Shown here piece after piece: positions 43,589 to 54,073 of a stretch of 64,000 nucleotides of DNA. The position numbers and the translations under genes were made by a program. Origin of the DNA: an uncultured bacterium (lineage in GTDB: Bacteria; Krumholzibacteriota; Krumholzibacteriia; LZORAL124-64-63); contig CALEMW010000226.1 in the NCBI GenBank assembly GCA_937910695.1, positions 1-64,000 on the forward strand. The letters are read 5' to 3'. The notes under the pieces are model-generated. The model worked only from the letters and a program-made list of their open reading frames with translations, was not told the DNA's origin and did no database searches. Within the stretch, counting starts at the first letter, position 1. Each line of letters opens with the position of its first letter.

Positions 43589-44449
43589 CTAGAAGAGCTT
43601 GTAGGTCAGGCCGATGCCCAGGATGTCGCGCCAGCGGGTATCGTTGGAGATCTCCTTGTCATACAGCACTTCGAAGAAGAGGGTCGTCTGGATGTACTTG
43701 GTGACCGAGGCCGAGAGGTTGATCTCCCAGGCGACATCGGTGCTCTTCCAATCGTCGATGTAGGGGCTGTCCGCCGCCAGGTCATCGTCGGCGGAGCTGG
43801 TGAAAGCCTGGAAGACGCGCAGCTTCGAGACGGCCTTGAGCTGCTCGTTGAAGACGTGCGACACGTCGGTGACCCACTCGAGGCCGCCGTCGGTGATCAT
43901 ATCCTCGTCCTTGACCAGGCGCTCGCGGTAGGCGAAGCCGAGACGGCTGAACACCTGGGTCGTCTCGTTCTTGAGCAGGTCGCGGCCGAGGCCCGCCGAT
44001 TCGGTCAGCAGCGCCGGGTTGAACATGTTGTCGGCGGCGTCCTTGAACTGGGTCTCGTAGGTGAAGGCCACGAAGGGGTTGACGTAGCTGCCTTCCTTGA
44101 ACTTCAGCAGGGACTCGAGGAAGATGCGGTCGGTGGATTTCTCCGAATCGGCCCACGACTTCACGCCCGCCCCGTCGCGCACCTGGTTGCGCGTCTTGCC
44201 GTAGTTGATCTTGAGCTGGTTGGTCCACAGCGTGGACGGATTGAGGTGCCGCTCGGCGGTGGCGTTGGCGTTGAAGGTCCAGTTGAAGGTGCCGAGCTCG
44301 TCGCCGGCCCAGGCGTCGCTGTAGCCGGCCTGGTTGATGATCAGACCGAGATCGGCGGTCTTCGTCCAGCCGGTGGTGGCGGTGTCCTCGGCGACGGCGA
44401 GTCCAGCCGTCAGTCCGAGCAGCGCAACGGTCAGAATGAACCTCGACAT
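43589..44449 (-). CDS. DUF3078-type outer-membrane barrel protein
   Basis: 286 residues. Signal peptide MSRFILTVALLGLTAGLAVA, with GGAGG eight bases before the ATG. Then TTGWTKTADLGLIINQAGYS.AW, the family's characteristic start, and alternating amphipathic strands to the end (GIGLTYKLF, terminal phenylalanine). DUF3078 proteins are common in Bacteroidetes and allies; their function is unknown. Co-transcription with mscS may link it to envelope stress or simply be chance. A longer frame upstream has no signal peptide and no ribosome site. Confidence 0.85.
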   Translation of the reverse strand: MSRFILTVALLGLTAGLAVAEDTATTGWTKTADLGLIINQAGYSDAWAGDELGTFNWTFNANATAERHLNPSTLWTNQLKINYGKTRNQVRDGAGVKSWADSEKSTDRIFLESLLKFKEGSYVNPFVAFTYETQFKDAADNMFNPALLTESAGLGRDLLKNETTQVFSRLGFAYRERLVKDEDMITDGGLEWVTDVSHVFNEQLKAVSKLRVFQAFTSSADDDLAADSPYIDDWKSTDVAWEINLSASVTKYIQTTLFFEVLYDKEISNDTRWRDILGIGLTYKLF

Positions 44450-44670
44450 AGCTGTATCCTCCAGAGGGGGTCGGTCCCACAGGACCTCGGGTGTGGGACG
44501 TCGGACGGGCGGAGCCGAGCGTCGTAGGACCGCGCCACGGCGCGATCGGTCCCGATGATAAGCAAGGCAGATCTCCTTCGCAACGGAGGGCTTGCCATCG
44601 TGATCGGAATTCGGCATCTCAATCCGTCAAATGGTTCGATCGCCCCGACTGTTATCACTGGAGGTGGATG

Positions 44671-45210
44671 ATGTCTCCTCGTCAGCGATTCATCACGATA
44701 ATTCTCACGATGCTGCTCGCCACCGGCGCTCGGGCCCAGACGCCGCCGGGCGCGACCATCGGCATCTACTTCGACCCGGCCGCCAACTTCGAATACTACA
44801 TGATGACGACAGCTCATCCGCTGCTGACCTACGTCTGCGCGACTCGTGCGGAGTCGATGATCGGCGGTGCGGCGTTCCGCGTGGAGATGCCGACCTGGAT
44901 CCAGCTGCTCAGCGAGACCTTCCCAGCCGGGCTGCCCATCGGCGACCTCATGACGGGCGTCGAACTGGGGCTGACGACCCCCCTGCCGGTCTTCGGCACC
45001 GACGCCGCGATCCTCGCCACGTTCGTGATCCTGCCGCCGGACTATCCCTTCGCCACCCTCGAGATCCTTCCCCATCCGTCCTATGCCACCCCGGTGCTGG
45101 CGGACTCCGCGGGAATTGTGATCGAAGCGGTGGGAGCCTACGGCTGGCTCACTCATCCCGACCCAAACGAGACGGCCAGCTGGAGCGATGTGAAGACCCT
45201 GTTCCGTTGA
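44671..45210 (+). CDS. Small secreted protein of unknown function
   Basis: 179 residues. GGAGG lies six bases before the second of two adjacent ATGs (44668 and 44671). Signal peptide MSPRQRFITIILTMLLATGARA, then TPPGATIGIYFDPAANFEYY and several short hydrophobic strands (AAILATFVILPPDYPFATLEI). Proteins starting with IGIYFD in this style are frequent in FCB genomes but have no assigned role. It stands alone, transcribed away from the DUF3078 gene. Confidence 0.75.
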   Translation: MSPRQRFITIILTMLLATGARAQTPPGATIGIYFDPAANFEYYMMTTAHPLLTYVCATRAESMIGGAAFRVEMPTWIQLLSETFPAGLPIGDLMTGVELGLTTPLPVFGTDAAILATFVILPPDYPFATLEILPHPSYATPVLADSAGIVIEAVGAYGWLTHPDPNETASWSDVKTLFR

Positions 45211-45229
45211 CGGGGGCGATGGAAGGAAC

Positions 45230-45255
45230 GGCCGGGAGCCTCACGGGTCCCGGCC
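45230..45255. terminator. Hairpin between the small secreted protein gene and the convergent sigma-54 activator gene
   Basis: GGCCGGGA (45230-45237) pairs with TCCCGGCC (45248-45255) across a 10-base loop. It lies in the 54-base gap between two converging stop codons. No strong T-run on either side. Confidence 0.55.
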
Positions 45256-45264
45256 TTCGTCCGT

Positions 45265-46812
45265 TCAGGAAGATCGCCTGCGGTCAACGCCCAGCTTGCG
45301 CATTCTGCTCTGCAGGGTCGTAGGTTTGAGGTCGAGCAGCTCCGCCGCCCCTCCCGGTCCGTAGACCTTGCCACCGGTCCGCTTCAACGCCCGCACGATG
45401 TGCCGCCGCTCCATTTCCTGCATCGGCAGGATCTCTTCGCTTGTCGGGGCGTCGATGTCCGGCCGGCGCGGGCGCAACCCGCGATCCATCGTGACGACCG
45501 GCTCCTCGAGCACGCCTTCCGGCACGAGGATCGTCGCCCGCTCCAGCACGTTCACCAGCTGCCGCACGTTGCCGGGCCAGTCCTCTCGGCCCAGGGCCCG
45601 CAGAGCCCTGTTCGACAGACGCCAAGGCCCGCGCCCGGTACGCCGGGCGATGCGGTGGAGCACGCCTGTCGCGATCGGCTCGAGATCATCCGGTCGATCA
45701 CGGAGCGGAGGGACCTTCAGGGGGAACACATCGAGGCGATAGAACAGGTCTTCCCGAAAGCCGCCCTTCATGACGGCCTGTTCCAGGTCGCGGTGGGTCG
45801 CGGCGAGGATCCTCACGTCGACCTTCACCGGACGGTCCGAGCCCACGGGCTCGAACGTGCCCTCCTGGAGCACGCGCAACAGTTTGACCTGGGCCGCCAG
45901 GGGCATGTCGCCGATCTCGTCGAGAAGCAGGGTGCCGCCGTTGGCGGCGAGGAAGCGTCCGGGACGGTCCTGGTCCGCGCCGGAGAAGGCTCCCTTCACA
46001 TGGCCGAAGAGTTCGCTCTCGATGAGATTTTCGGGGATGACGGCGCAGTTGATCTGAAGGAAAGGCGCCCGTCGACGAGGGCTCCAATCATGAAGGGCCC
46101 GGGCCAGGACCTCCTTGCCCGTGCCGGTCTCGCCGCGGATCAGCACCGGCGCATCGGCCTGCGCCACCTGTTTCGCCTGCACCACGAGGCGCCGCATGGC
46201 CGGGGACAGGCTGCCTTCGAGCAGCCCGGTGGCGTCCGTGCCGCCCCCGGCCTCATCCAGTATGCGGCTGCGTTCCTCGAGCTGGCTTCGCTGTCGTTTG
46301 AGCAGCTCGGCCTGTTCGGCGTAGAGGAACGCCAACGAAACGATGCGGCCGTACACTTCGGCCAGCTCCACGACCATCGGCTCGTAGGTGGCGCAGACGC
46401 TCCGGTCGAACGTCATGGCTCCCAACGTGCGGTCGCCCGCATGCAGGGGCACCACCATGCACGAATGCCCATGGGGCAGGTCCACCACGCCGCCGTACGG
46501 ATCTCCTTCTCCACCGGCGTGGTGGTCCTCGGTCAGCACCTGGGCCCGTCGTTCCTCCAGGGCCCGGCGCAGGGTCGGGTGCTCGGCGAGCCGTAGGGTG
46601 TGCCTCCGCACGGCGTCGTCGGCCAAGGGACCTCGGGCCGCGAGGACCCGCAGGGATTGCTCCTCCATTCCCAGGACCACCGCCAGATCGTGGGGCACGA
46701 GTTGACCTAGAGATTCCAGGGCTCGTTCCAACACATCGGCGATGGACTCGGGACGCCCGGCGAGCTCCGTCAAGGCTTTGAGGTCCCGCGTCGCGTCGAA
46801 GAGTCCATCCAT
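45265..46812 (-). CDS. Sigma-54-dependent activator with N-terminal GAF domain
   Basis: 515 residues. A GAF sensor domain (about 25-170), a short coiled linker, an AAA+ domain (about 200-430) and a Fis-type helix-turn-helix (about 465-510, [20 protein letters not shown]). Walker A is GETGTGKE, Walker [14 protein letters not shown]. The sigma-54 contact loop reads GAFSGA where GAFTGA is usual; serine is tolerated in some activators. The ligand of the GAF domain is unknown. It has its own promoter with three direct repeats and is divergent from the signalling module at 47050. I see no -24/-12 promoter upstream of its neighbours, so its targets may be elsewhere. Confidence 0.93.
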   Translation of the reverse strand: MDGLFDATRDLKALTELAGRPESIADVLERALESLGQLVPHDLAVVLGMEEQSLRVLAARGPLADDAVRRHTLRLAEHPTLRRALEERRAQVLTEDHHAGGEGDPYGGVVDLPHGHSCMVVPLHAGDRTLGAMTFDRSVCATYEPMVVELAEVYGRIVSLAFLYAEQAELLKRQRSQLEERSRILDEAGGGTDATGLLEGSLSPAMRRLVVQAKQVAQADAPVLIRGETGTGKEVLARALHDWSPRRRAPFLQINCAVIPENLIESELFGHVKGAFSGADQDRPGRFLAANGGTLLLDEIGDMPLAAQVKLLRVLQEGTFEPVGSDRPVKVDVRILAATHRDLEQAVMKGGFREDLFYRLDVFPLKVPPLRDRPDDLEPIATGVLHRIARRTGRGPWRLSNRALRALGREDWPGNVRQLVNVLERATILVPEGVLEEPVVTMDRGLRPRRPDIDAPTSEEILPMQEMERRHIVRALKRTGGKVYGPGGAAELLDLKPTTLQSRMRKLGVDRRRSS

Positions 46813-46829
46813 GGCTCACCTCCAACGTG

Positions 46830-46878
46830 ATTTCGGTGAATTTACTTTATTTCGGTACTATGTCAATATTATTTCGGT
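46830..46878 (-). promoter_or_regulatory. Promoter of the sigma-54 activator gene with three ACCGAAAT repeats
   Basis: On the minus strand TTGACA (46861-46866) and TAAATT (46839-46844) are 16 bases apart. The octamer ACCGAAAT (ATTTCGGT on plus) occurs at 46830-46837, 46849-46856 and 46871-46878, that is before the -35, in the spacer and just past the -10, spaced 19 and 22 bases, about two helical turns. This looks like a cooperative repressor or autoregulation site. Confidence 0.6.
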
Positions 46879-47049
46879 GTATCTCAACCATCTCCCTCAC
46901 CACCGATCCTATGATATCGCACAAGCAGAACACACCGGCCCGAACGAAACCTCTCGGCGATCAAGGTCCCATTCTTTTCCTAAAGCCCGAGGCTTTTCAT
47001 CCGATCCATCCCATCATCTGAACCTATCGCCCACGAAGGGACCAGAGCG

Positions 47050-48099
<1,050 letters not shown>

Positions 48100-48126
48100 G
48101 CCATCTCCGGAAGGGATCCGAAAACC

Positions 48127-49698
48127 ATGAACCTCTTCGGACGATTCAACCGCTCCCTCCAGGCCCGGCTGACGCTGTTCAGCACGATCTCCGTAATCCT
48201 CGCCCTGGGCATCACCGCGGTTGGCGTGCTCGTCAAAGAACGCGAGACGACCCATACGGAACTCAACCGCACAATCGATTCCATCGGCGCCCTGATCGCC
48301 GCCAACGCCCAGGCGCCCCTGCTGTTCGAGGACAGGGACGCCGCCCTGAGCCTGCTCGACGCCCTGGCCGGACTAGAGGACGACATCGACGGCTGCATTC
48401 TGGATGCCGACGGTGAAGTGTTCGCCGCCTACCCGACGGATCTGGATTGGAAATCCCGGCGGGAACTCCTCGATCTGAACATCGAGCCGGCCGGCCGCCA
48501 AGCCCGCGCCGTCGATGTTTCGATCAATGACGAGAAGATCGGCACCGTGCTCCTTTCCGCCGGCATGGACCACTTCTATGCCTATATGAAGGACATCTCC
48601 CTCAAACTCATGCTGCTTATCTCCCTCGCTCTTGCCGCTTCGCTGTATATCGGCCGCAAGACCATGCAGGCGGTCCTCCACCCCCTGGAGAACCTTGAAC
48701 AGGGCGCCAGAGAGATCATCGAAAACGGCGACTACGCCCTGCGCGTCCCACACCACTCGCGCGATGAACTCGGAAAGCTGACGGATTCGTTCAACGCCAT
48801 GCTGGAGCAGATCGAGGCTCGGGACGGAGAGCTCATGCGGTCCCACACACAGCTCGAGCAGCGTGTCATCGAAAGGACACGTGACCTCGAACTGGAAATC
48901 GACTTCCGCAAGAAGGCCGAAGATTCGATGCGCGTCGCCATGGAGCAAGCCGAGACGGCCAACAGGGCCAAGAGCGAGTTCTTGGCGAACATGTCCCACG
49001 AACTCCGGACGCCGCTTCATGGCATCCTGTCCTTCGCCCAGTTCGGCCTGCGGGAATGCGACTCGGACGACATCACGGCACTCAGTGATCACTTCGGCAC
49101 CATCAAGGGCAGTGGCGAAACCCTGCTCAAACTCCTCGACGACCTGCTCGACCTGGCCAAGATGGAAGCTGGTCGCATGACCTTCGATTTCCAGCCCTGC
49201 TGCATGGACGACCTGATCGAGGCGGGTGTTGGCGAATTCGACTCCCTGGTCACAGAGCGCCATATCGACGTCCGCCACGAGTCGCACATCGGCGAGCTGG
49301 AAATGCTGGTGGACCCGACCAGGGTCCTGCAGGTGCTGCGGAACCTCCTGAGCAACGCCATCAAGTTCTCGCCGGGCGAGAGCCTCGTGCATGTCAGGAG
49401 CAGCCTCGATGACGGGAACCTGCTGATCGAGGTCATGGACAGCGGCATCGGCATTCCCGACGACGAGTACGAAACGATCTTCGACAAATTCATCCAGTCG
49501 AGCAAGACGAAGACCGGCGCGGGAGGCACGGGCCTGGGCCTGGCCATCACGCGCGAGATCACCGAGGCCCACGGCGGCCGCGCCTGGGCGTCGCCCAACC
49601 CGACCGGCGGCGCCATTTTCTCCGTCGTTCTGCCCGTGCGCTCTCAGCTTGAGATCGACGAGCAGACGCTCGAGCCGGAGGCCGTCGCAGCCCCCTGA
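48127..49698 (+). CDS. Membrane histidine kinase with CHASE8-like sensor and HAMP domain
   Basis: 523 residues. Membrane helix about 15-37, periplasmic CHASE8-like domain about 38-155 (IGALIAANAQAPLLFEDRDA, LEDDIDGCILDADGEVFAAY), second membrane helix about 158-178, HAMP domain to about 245, coiled coil, then HisKA with His291 in MSHELRTPLHGIL and the ATPase domain (LRNLLSNAIKF, VMDSGIGIP, GAGGTGLGLAI). CHASE8 is the sensor type of YfiN, whose inhibitor is YfiR; a YfiR-like gene lies two genes downstream. That makes a YfiR-controlled kinase the likely arrangement. Confidence 0.92.
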   Translation: MNLFGRFNRSLQARLTLFSTISVILALGITAVGVLVKERETTHTELNRTIDSIGALIAANAQAPLLFEDRDAALSLLDALAGLEDDIDGCILDADGEVFAAYPTDLDWKSRRELLDLNIEPAGRQARAVDVSINDEKIGTVLLSAGMDHFYAYMKDISLKLMLLISLALAASLYIGRKTMQAVLHPLENLEQGAREIIENGDYALRVPHHSRDELGKLTDSFNAMLEQIEARDGELMRSHTQLEQRVIERTRDLELEIDFRKKAEDSMRVAMEQAETANRAKSEFLANMSHELRTPLHGILSFAQFGLRECDSDDITALSDHFGTIKGSGETLLKLLDDLLDLAKMEAGRMTFDFQPCCMDDLIEAGVGEFDSLVTERHIDVRHESHIGELEMLVDPTRVLQVLRNLLSNAIKFSPGESLVHVRSSLDDGNLLIEVMDSGIGIPDDEYETIFDKFIQSSKTKTGAGGTGLGLAITREITEAHGGRAWASPNPTGGAIFSVVLPVRSQLEIDEQTLEPEAVAAP

Positions 49699-49779
49699 CC
49701 CCGAGCACCGAAGACAAAGCAGAAGGACAACGAAGCTCCCGACACCTTCGCTGAACGTAGATTTCGAAGAGGAACAGAC

Positions 49780-51801
49780 ATGACGACAAGCCTCAAGACT
49801 CTCTCTGCCGCCGCCGCGCTGATGGCCTGCTGCTGGACCGGCGCCGTCACCGCCTCCGAAGGCATCGACCTGGAATCCTTCAGCCTCGAAGAGCTGCTGA
49901 ATGTCGAGGTCGTTTCGGTTTCGAAGAAGGCGGAGTCCGCCGTCAGGGCCCCGGCCGCGGTGTTTATCATCACGGCCGAAGACATCCGCCGCAGCGGCGC
50001 CACGTGCGTCCCAGAAGCCCTGCGCCTCGCACCGGGAGTCCACGCGGCCCGGATCGACGCCACACGCTGGGCGCTGACCGTGCGCGGCTTCAACGGCAGG
50101 TACGCCAACAAGCTCCAGGTGCTCGTGGACGGGCGGAGCGTCTACTCTCCCATGTTCAGCGGCACCTATTGGGAGGCCGGCGAGGTGCTGCTCGAAGACA
50201 TCGAACAGATCGAGGTCATCCGCGGCCCCGGCGCCACGCTCTGGGGCGCCAACGCCGTCAACGGCGTCATCAACATCATCACGCGCCGGGTGGACGCTGA
50301 CGACCGTGTCGCCGTCGGCGCCTGGACGGGCGGCCAAGGCCTGTACCGGACCCGCGCCAGCATATCGGAGAACACGGGAGAAAACGGCGCCCTCAGGCTG
50401 AGCGCCGCCGGCACCAAGCGCGGCTCGACCGTCACAACGACGGGCACGGACTCCGGCGACGACGCCGATGAGTTCCTCGTAACCGGACGCTGGGATCAGG
50501 ACTACGGCGAACACGATCGCCTGACCGTGAGCGGACGCATGCTGGGCCTCGACCAGAGGTTGGCCTACGACGCCACCGCGCCCACGCCGCCCTTCTCGAC
50601 ATTCGGCAACGACGAGGCGACCGTCCGGATCGCGGGGATCGAGGCGACATGGCACCGCGACCTGTCTCCCGCATCCGGCCTGGAGATCTCAGCTTCGCGG
50701 ATGTGGTTCCGCCGCGATGAGTTCCTGTTATCCGACCACCACGAGATCGCCGACCTGAACCTCCAGCACAACTTCGCGCCGATTGATCGGCACGAAGTGA
50801 TCTGGGGAGCCGGCTACCGCCACTATCAGGACGACATGCGGGGAAGCCTGGGGTACGGCTTCGAGCCCTCATCCCAAACGGACTGGACGCTGCACGCCTT
50901 CGTTCAGGACGAGTTCACGGCCGTACGCGACCGACTCGAGCTGACCCTGGGCGCCAAGATCGAGAAGCGGAACTACATCGACACCAGGTGGCAGCCGAGC
51001 GGCCGCTTCGCCTGGACCCCAGGGGATCGGCACACCGTCTGGGGATCCGTGGCGAGCGCCATCCGTACGCCTTCGCGCAGCGACCGCCACCTCTTCATCG
51101 ACATCGCGGCGATCCCCCCCGGCGCCACGCCCATGAACCCCGACAACACGATCATGCTGAGCCTCCTCGGCGACGACGGTGTCACGCCCGAAGAGCTCAT
51201 CGCCTACGAAACCGGCTACCGCCTGCAGCCTGCCGACCACCTGCTGCTGGACTTCGCGTACTTCTTCAACGAATACGAGAATCTGATCTCCTCGCAGGCC
51301 GGAGGCATCCGCCCGCACCCGATCTACGGCCTGCCCGTCATGCAGATGCCGCTGATCAGGACCAACAGCAACGGCGGTCACACCGAGGGCGGCGAACTGG
51401 CGGCCACCATGGCCGGCGAACGCGCCCGTCTCCGACTGACGTACAGCTACATCACGAACGAGAAACACTCTCCCGGCGAAGACGAATCCGCCGGCTTCCA
51501 GGAACTCAACACCCCGCATCACCAGTACTCGGCCCACCTCGGCCTGAATCCCGGTGCGGGTCTGGAGGTGGACCTGCTCTACCGCCACCTGCAATCCTTC
51601 AAGATCGACGAGGTTGCCATTCCCGCCCAGGACGAGCTCGACCTGCGACTCGGCTTGATGACCGGCAACCGCTGGCGTCTGTCGCTCGGTGGACGCAACC
51701 TGCTCCACGAGAACCATCTGGAATTCTACGACAACAGCGGTTCCCCCTTCAGATCCCTCGTCGAGCGCACGTACGTCGCCACAGCGGAATGGCGGTTCTG
51801 A
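49780..51801 (+). CDS. TonB-dependent receptor of the signalling module
   Basis: 673 residues. Signal peptide to about 25, then LESFSLEELLNVEVVSVSKK, the opening found in many receptors that lie beside YfiR genes, a plug (about 40-165: ITAEDIRRSGATCVPEALRL, LTVRGFNGRYANKLQVLVDG, IEVIRGPGATLWGANAVNG) and a barrel ending VATAEWRF with the terminal phenylalanine. The substrate is unknown. Transcribed with the kinase (81 bases downstream) and followed within 8 bases by the YfiR-like gene. Confidence 0.93.
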   Translation: MTTSLKTLSAAAALMACCWTGAVTASEGIDLESFSLEELLNVEVVSVSKKAESAVRAPAAVFIITAEDIRRSGATCVPEALRLAPGVHAARIDATRWALTVRGFNGRYANKLQVLVDGRSVYSPMFSGTYWEAGEVLLEDIEQIEVIRGPGATLWGANAVNGVINIITRRVDADDRVAVGAWTGGQGLYRTRASISENTGENGALRLSAAGTKRGSTVTTTGTDSGDDADEFLVTGRWDQDYGEHDRLTVSGRMLGLDQRLAYDATAPTPPFSTFGNDEATVRIAGIEATWHRDLSPASGLEISASRMWFRRDEFLLSDHHEIADLNLQHNFAPIDRHEVIWGAGYRHYQDDMRGSLGYGFEPSSQTDWTLHAFVQDEFTAVRDRLELTLGAKIEKRNYIDTRWQPSGRFAWTPGDRHTVWGSVASAIRTPSRSDRHLFIDIAAIPPGATPMNPDNTIMLSLLGDDGVTPEELIAYETGYRLQPADHLLLDFAYFFNEYENLISSQAGGIRPHPIYGLPVMQMPLIRTNSNGGHTEGGELAATMAGERARLRLTYSYITNEKHSPGEDESAGFQELNTPHHQYSAHLGLNPGAGLEVDLLYRHLQSFKIDEVAIPAQDELDLRLGLMTGNRWRLSLGGRNLLHENHLEFYDNSGSPFRSLVERTYVATAEWRF

Positions 51802-51809
51802 TCGTGAAC

Positions 51810-52397
51810 ATGCGCCGTTCAATGAACCGATGCTTCATCAGACTCCTGAGCGGGATCCTGGTCGCCCTCTGCTCAGCCGCGGCTCCGTGCCTTGCGTCCG
51901 GAGGTGGCGACGTCACCATCGGCGCCGACAAGCTGCCCGAGCTCAAGTCGGCCGTCGTCGTGAGGATCCTGCAGTTCGCGCAATGGCGCGGAGAGTCGGC
52001 CGGCAATGGGACCGAGCCCCTGCGCATGGGCGTCCTCGGAGGCGATAAGATCACCGCGGCCCTGGCCGCCCACGCCGGCGCGGACATCAACGGACGGCGC
52101 CTCGAAGTGACGACCGTGACCTCCATCGACGACGCCGCGCACTGCCAGGTGCTGTATATAAGCGACGAAGACGGCGACCATGCGACGTTGGTCGACGCCC
52201 TCGATCTCAGAACGCTCCCGGGCGTCCTGAGCATCAGCGACGCCCCCCGCTTCAACGACGACGGCGGGATCATCCAGCTCTCCCTGGAGAATGGAAAGCT
52301 CGTCTTCACGATCAATACCAACTGCCTCGAAGCCCGCCATCTCTTCTTGAGTTCCCGCCTGATGAGCGTGGCCCACGTCTACGACGACGGGTCGTGA
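51810..52397 (+). CDS. YfiR-like periplasmic protein (DUF4154)
   Basis: 195 residues. Signal peptide about 1-30 (NRCFIRLLSGILVALCSAAA), then the DUF4154 pattern: KSAVVVRILQFAQWR, PLRMGVLGGDKITAALA, INGRRLEVTTVTSIDDAAHCQVLYIS, PGVLSISDAPRFNDDGGIIQLSLENGKLVF and NTNCLEARHLFLSSRLMSVA. YfiR in Pseudomonas holds the CHASE8 protein YfiN inactive from the periplasmic side. Here a CHASE8 kinase is in the same operon, so this protein is its probable regulator. Start options include a GTG at 51804 and an ATG at 51789; the mature part is the same. Confidence 0.88.
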   Translation: MRRSMNRCFIRLLSGILVALCSAAAPCLASGGGDVTIGADKLPELKSAVVVRILQFAQWRGESAGNGTEPLRMGVLGGDKITAALAAHAGADINGRRLEVTTVTSIDDAAHCQVLYISDEDGDHATLVDALDLRTLPGVLSISDAPRFNDDGGIIQLSLENGKLVFTINTNCLEARHLFLSSRLMSVAHVYDDGS

Positions 52398-52867
52398 ACA
52401 GGATCCTGCCACCCACGAATCGAAAACCCACGCGAAGCGTCATCAACGCCCTGAACAGCCTGCTCGCCGATTCCATCGTCCTCGCCCAGAAACTGCACCA
52501 CTACCACTGGCGCGTGAGCGGAGAAGCTTTCTACCAGCTGCACGCCAAGTTCGAAGAGCTCTACGACCGATTCGGCATCATGGGAGACGAATTCGCCGAG
52601 CGCATTCTGATGATCGGCGGTGCCCCGTTGGCAAGTCTTGCCGATGCTCTCGCCGCAGCCGAGATCGAGGAAGACTCCTCGGTACCGGCGGCCAGGGTCA
52701 TGGTGGAAAACGTGAGGAAGGATCTGGTCCGGTTCCACGGATAAGTCCGCGCGGCGGGCGCGGCGGCCGACAAGGCCGGCGACAAGGGCAGTGCCGGCAT
52801 TCTGGATCCCCTTGGCGATGCCCTGGAGAAAGAACTGTGGATGCTCGGGGCGTTCCTGGAGGGCTAG
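52394..52867 (+). pseudogene. Dps/ferritin-like gene with in-frame TAA (52742-52744)
   Basis: The GTG start overlaps the YfiR-like stop codon (GTGA). The first 116 residues are Dps-like: AQKLHHYHWRVSGEAFYQLH and LYDRFGIMGDEFAERILMIG, with the metal-site histidine, aspartate and glutamate of the family. After VRKDLVRFHG comes TAA. The same frame then stays open for 40 codons with typical Dps C-terminal sequence (ILDPLGDALEKELWMLGAFL) before TAG at 52865-52867. The full product would be about 157 residues, the normal size. So a single base change (for example TAT or TAC to TAA) has truncated the gene, or there is a sequencing error. Dps proteins store iron and protect DNA from peroxide. Confidence 0.8.
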
Positions 52868-52879
52868 AGGAGCAGAAAT

Positions 52880-52940
52880 CCCGTCCGCGTCCGCCACCTC
52901 TCGCGGACGGGTGCCCGGCCCCCGGTGTTCGGGGGTCGGG
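52880..52940. terminator. Tandem hairpins between the Dps-like and rlmG-like genes
   Basis: CCCGTCCGCG (52880-52889) pairs with CGCGGACGGG (52902-52911), and directly after, CCGGCCCCC pairs with GGGGGTCGG across GGTGTTC. They lie in the gap between converging genes. On the minus strand the first is followed by ATTTCTGC. Confidence 0.65.
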
Positions 52941-52949
52941 TGAGACGTC

Positions 52950-54065
52950 TCATCGGCGGGCGCGCAGCACCACGAACTTCCGGTCCGACCCCACGACATC
53001 GACGTTCCCGAACAGCCGTTGCAGCTTGATGTGATAGCCCAGGTGCCGATTGCCCACCACCAGCAGCTCGCCTCCGGGCATGAGAGTGCGCCTGGACTGC
53101 TCGAACATGCGCCAGGCCACGAGATCGTCCACGGCTTGGGCCTGATGGAAAGGAGGGTTGCAGAGGATCAGATCCAGACTCCCCTGCTCACGTTCACGCA
53201 GGCCATCGGCCGCCAGGAACTCATGGCCGTCGAGGCCGGCGGCTTCTGCATTCTCCCTGGCGCAGGTCACCGCCTGATACGACTCGTCCACGAACAGGAC
53301 CGATGCGGCCGGACAGCGGCGTAAAACCGCGAGCCCCAGGGCACCGTTGCCGCAACCGAGGTCGGCCACGCGCAACGGCCAGTCCGTTTGTGGCAGGTGG
53401 GCCAGCAACAGTCGGGTGCCGATGTCCAATCCTTCACGGGCGAAGATATTGGGGCGGTTGTTGAGCTCGAGATCGAATTCCTCCAACCTGTACGTGCTCG
53501 AATCCGGAGCGGGCAGAATATCGAGAGCCGGATCGAACTTCGAGAAGGCGAGTCGCGCCTTCTTCCAGCCCAAACTCGTGGTCGTAGGACCGACCAGACG
53601 TTCGAGCAGGCGGTAGGCCCGCACCGGAGTGTGCTTGATCATGCCGCCCGCGACGACCTGCGATTCCGCGTGGAGATGCGGCCGCAACCGTCGCAGCAGA
53701 TCTTCGAGCCAGGCCAGGGACTTGGGAATCTTGATCAGCACCAGATCAAACGAGCCAGACGGGGCCTGATCGCCGGGCACGAAACCTACAGCTCCCGCAA
53801 CGGCGCCGTTGCGCTCCAGATTGTGCTCGAGAGCCAGCCGCGCAAGATGGGAATCACCCCACGAAACCGGTGCCTGTTCTTGGAGCGCCACACCGAGGGC
53901 GCCGAAGGCATCATTGACAATCAACAGCGACATCCCCGTAGTGAGGGCCGCCGTCTCGTCGAGATGGTTCAGCAGATATTCGTCGGCGGCATCCCAAGCC
54001 TGCAGGGGCTCGTCGTGTCGGAGTGGAAAGCGCTGGAGACGGAGTTCGCGGTCGGGCCGAAGCAT
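52950..54065 (-). CDS. RlmG/RsmC-like rRNA guanine-N2 methyltransferase
   Basis: 371 residues with the two-domain plan of RlmG and RsmC: a degenerate N-terminal methyltransferase domain (about 1-180) and a catalytic C-terminal one. In the latter, motif I is VADLGCGNGALGLAVLRR (about 230-247) and the catalytic motif is DLILCNPPFHQAQAVDD (about 297-313). RlmG methylates G1835 of 23S rRNA and RsmC G1207 of 16S rRNA; the length and the NPPFH context fit RlmG slightly better. The ATG at 54065 follows GAGGT. It starts 8 bases after arcA, so they form one unit. Confidence 0.88.
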   Translation of the reverse strand: MLRPDRELRLQRFPLRHDEPLQAWDAADEYLLNHLDETAALTTGMSLLIVNDAFGALGVALQEQAPVSWGDSHLARLALEHNLERNGAVAGAVGFVPGDQAPSGSFDLVLIKIPKSLAWLEDLLRRLRPHLHAESQVVAGGMIKHTPVRAYRLLERLVGPTTTSLGWKKARLAFSKFDPALDILPAPDSSTYRLEEFDLELNNRPNIFAREGLDIGTRLLLAHLPQTDWPLRVADLGCGNGALGLAVLRRCPAASVLFVDESYQAVTCARENAEAAGLDGHEFLAADGLREREQGSLDLILCNPPFHQAQAVDDLVAWRMFEQSRRTLMPGGELLVVGNRHLGYHIKLQRLFGNVDVVGSDRKFVVLRARR

Positions 54066-54073
54066 GGGAGACC

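Noticed and set aside
48373-50655. 760-codon minus-strand frame
   Set aside because: Antisense to a clear histidine kinase and TonB receptor; spans the gap between two real genes and has no protein-like features.
52742-52744. TAA in the Dps-like gene as a recoded codon
   Set aside because: TAA has no known recoding to an amino acid in bacteria with the standard code, there is no conserved catalytic residue at that place, and the other genes here stop normally at TAA/TAG/TGA.
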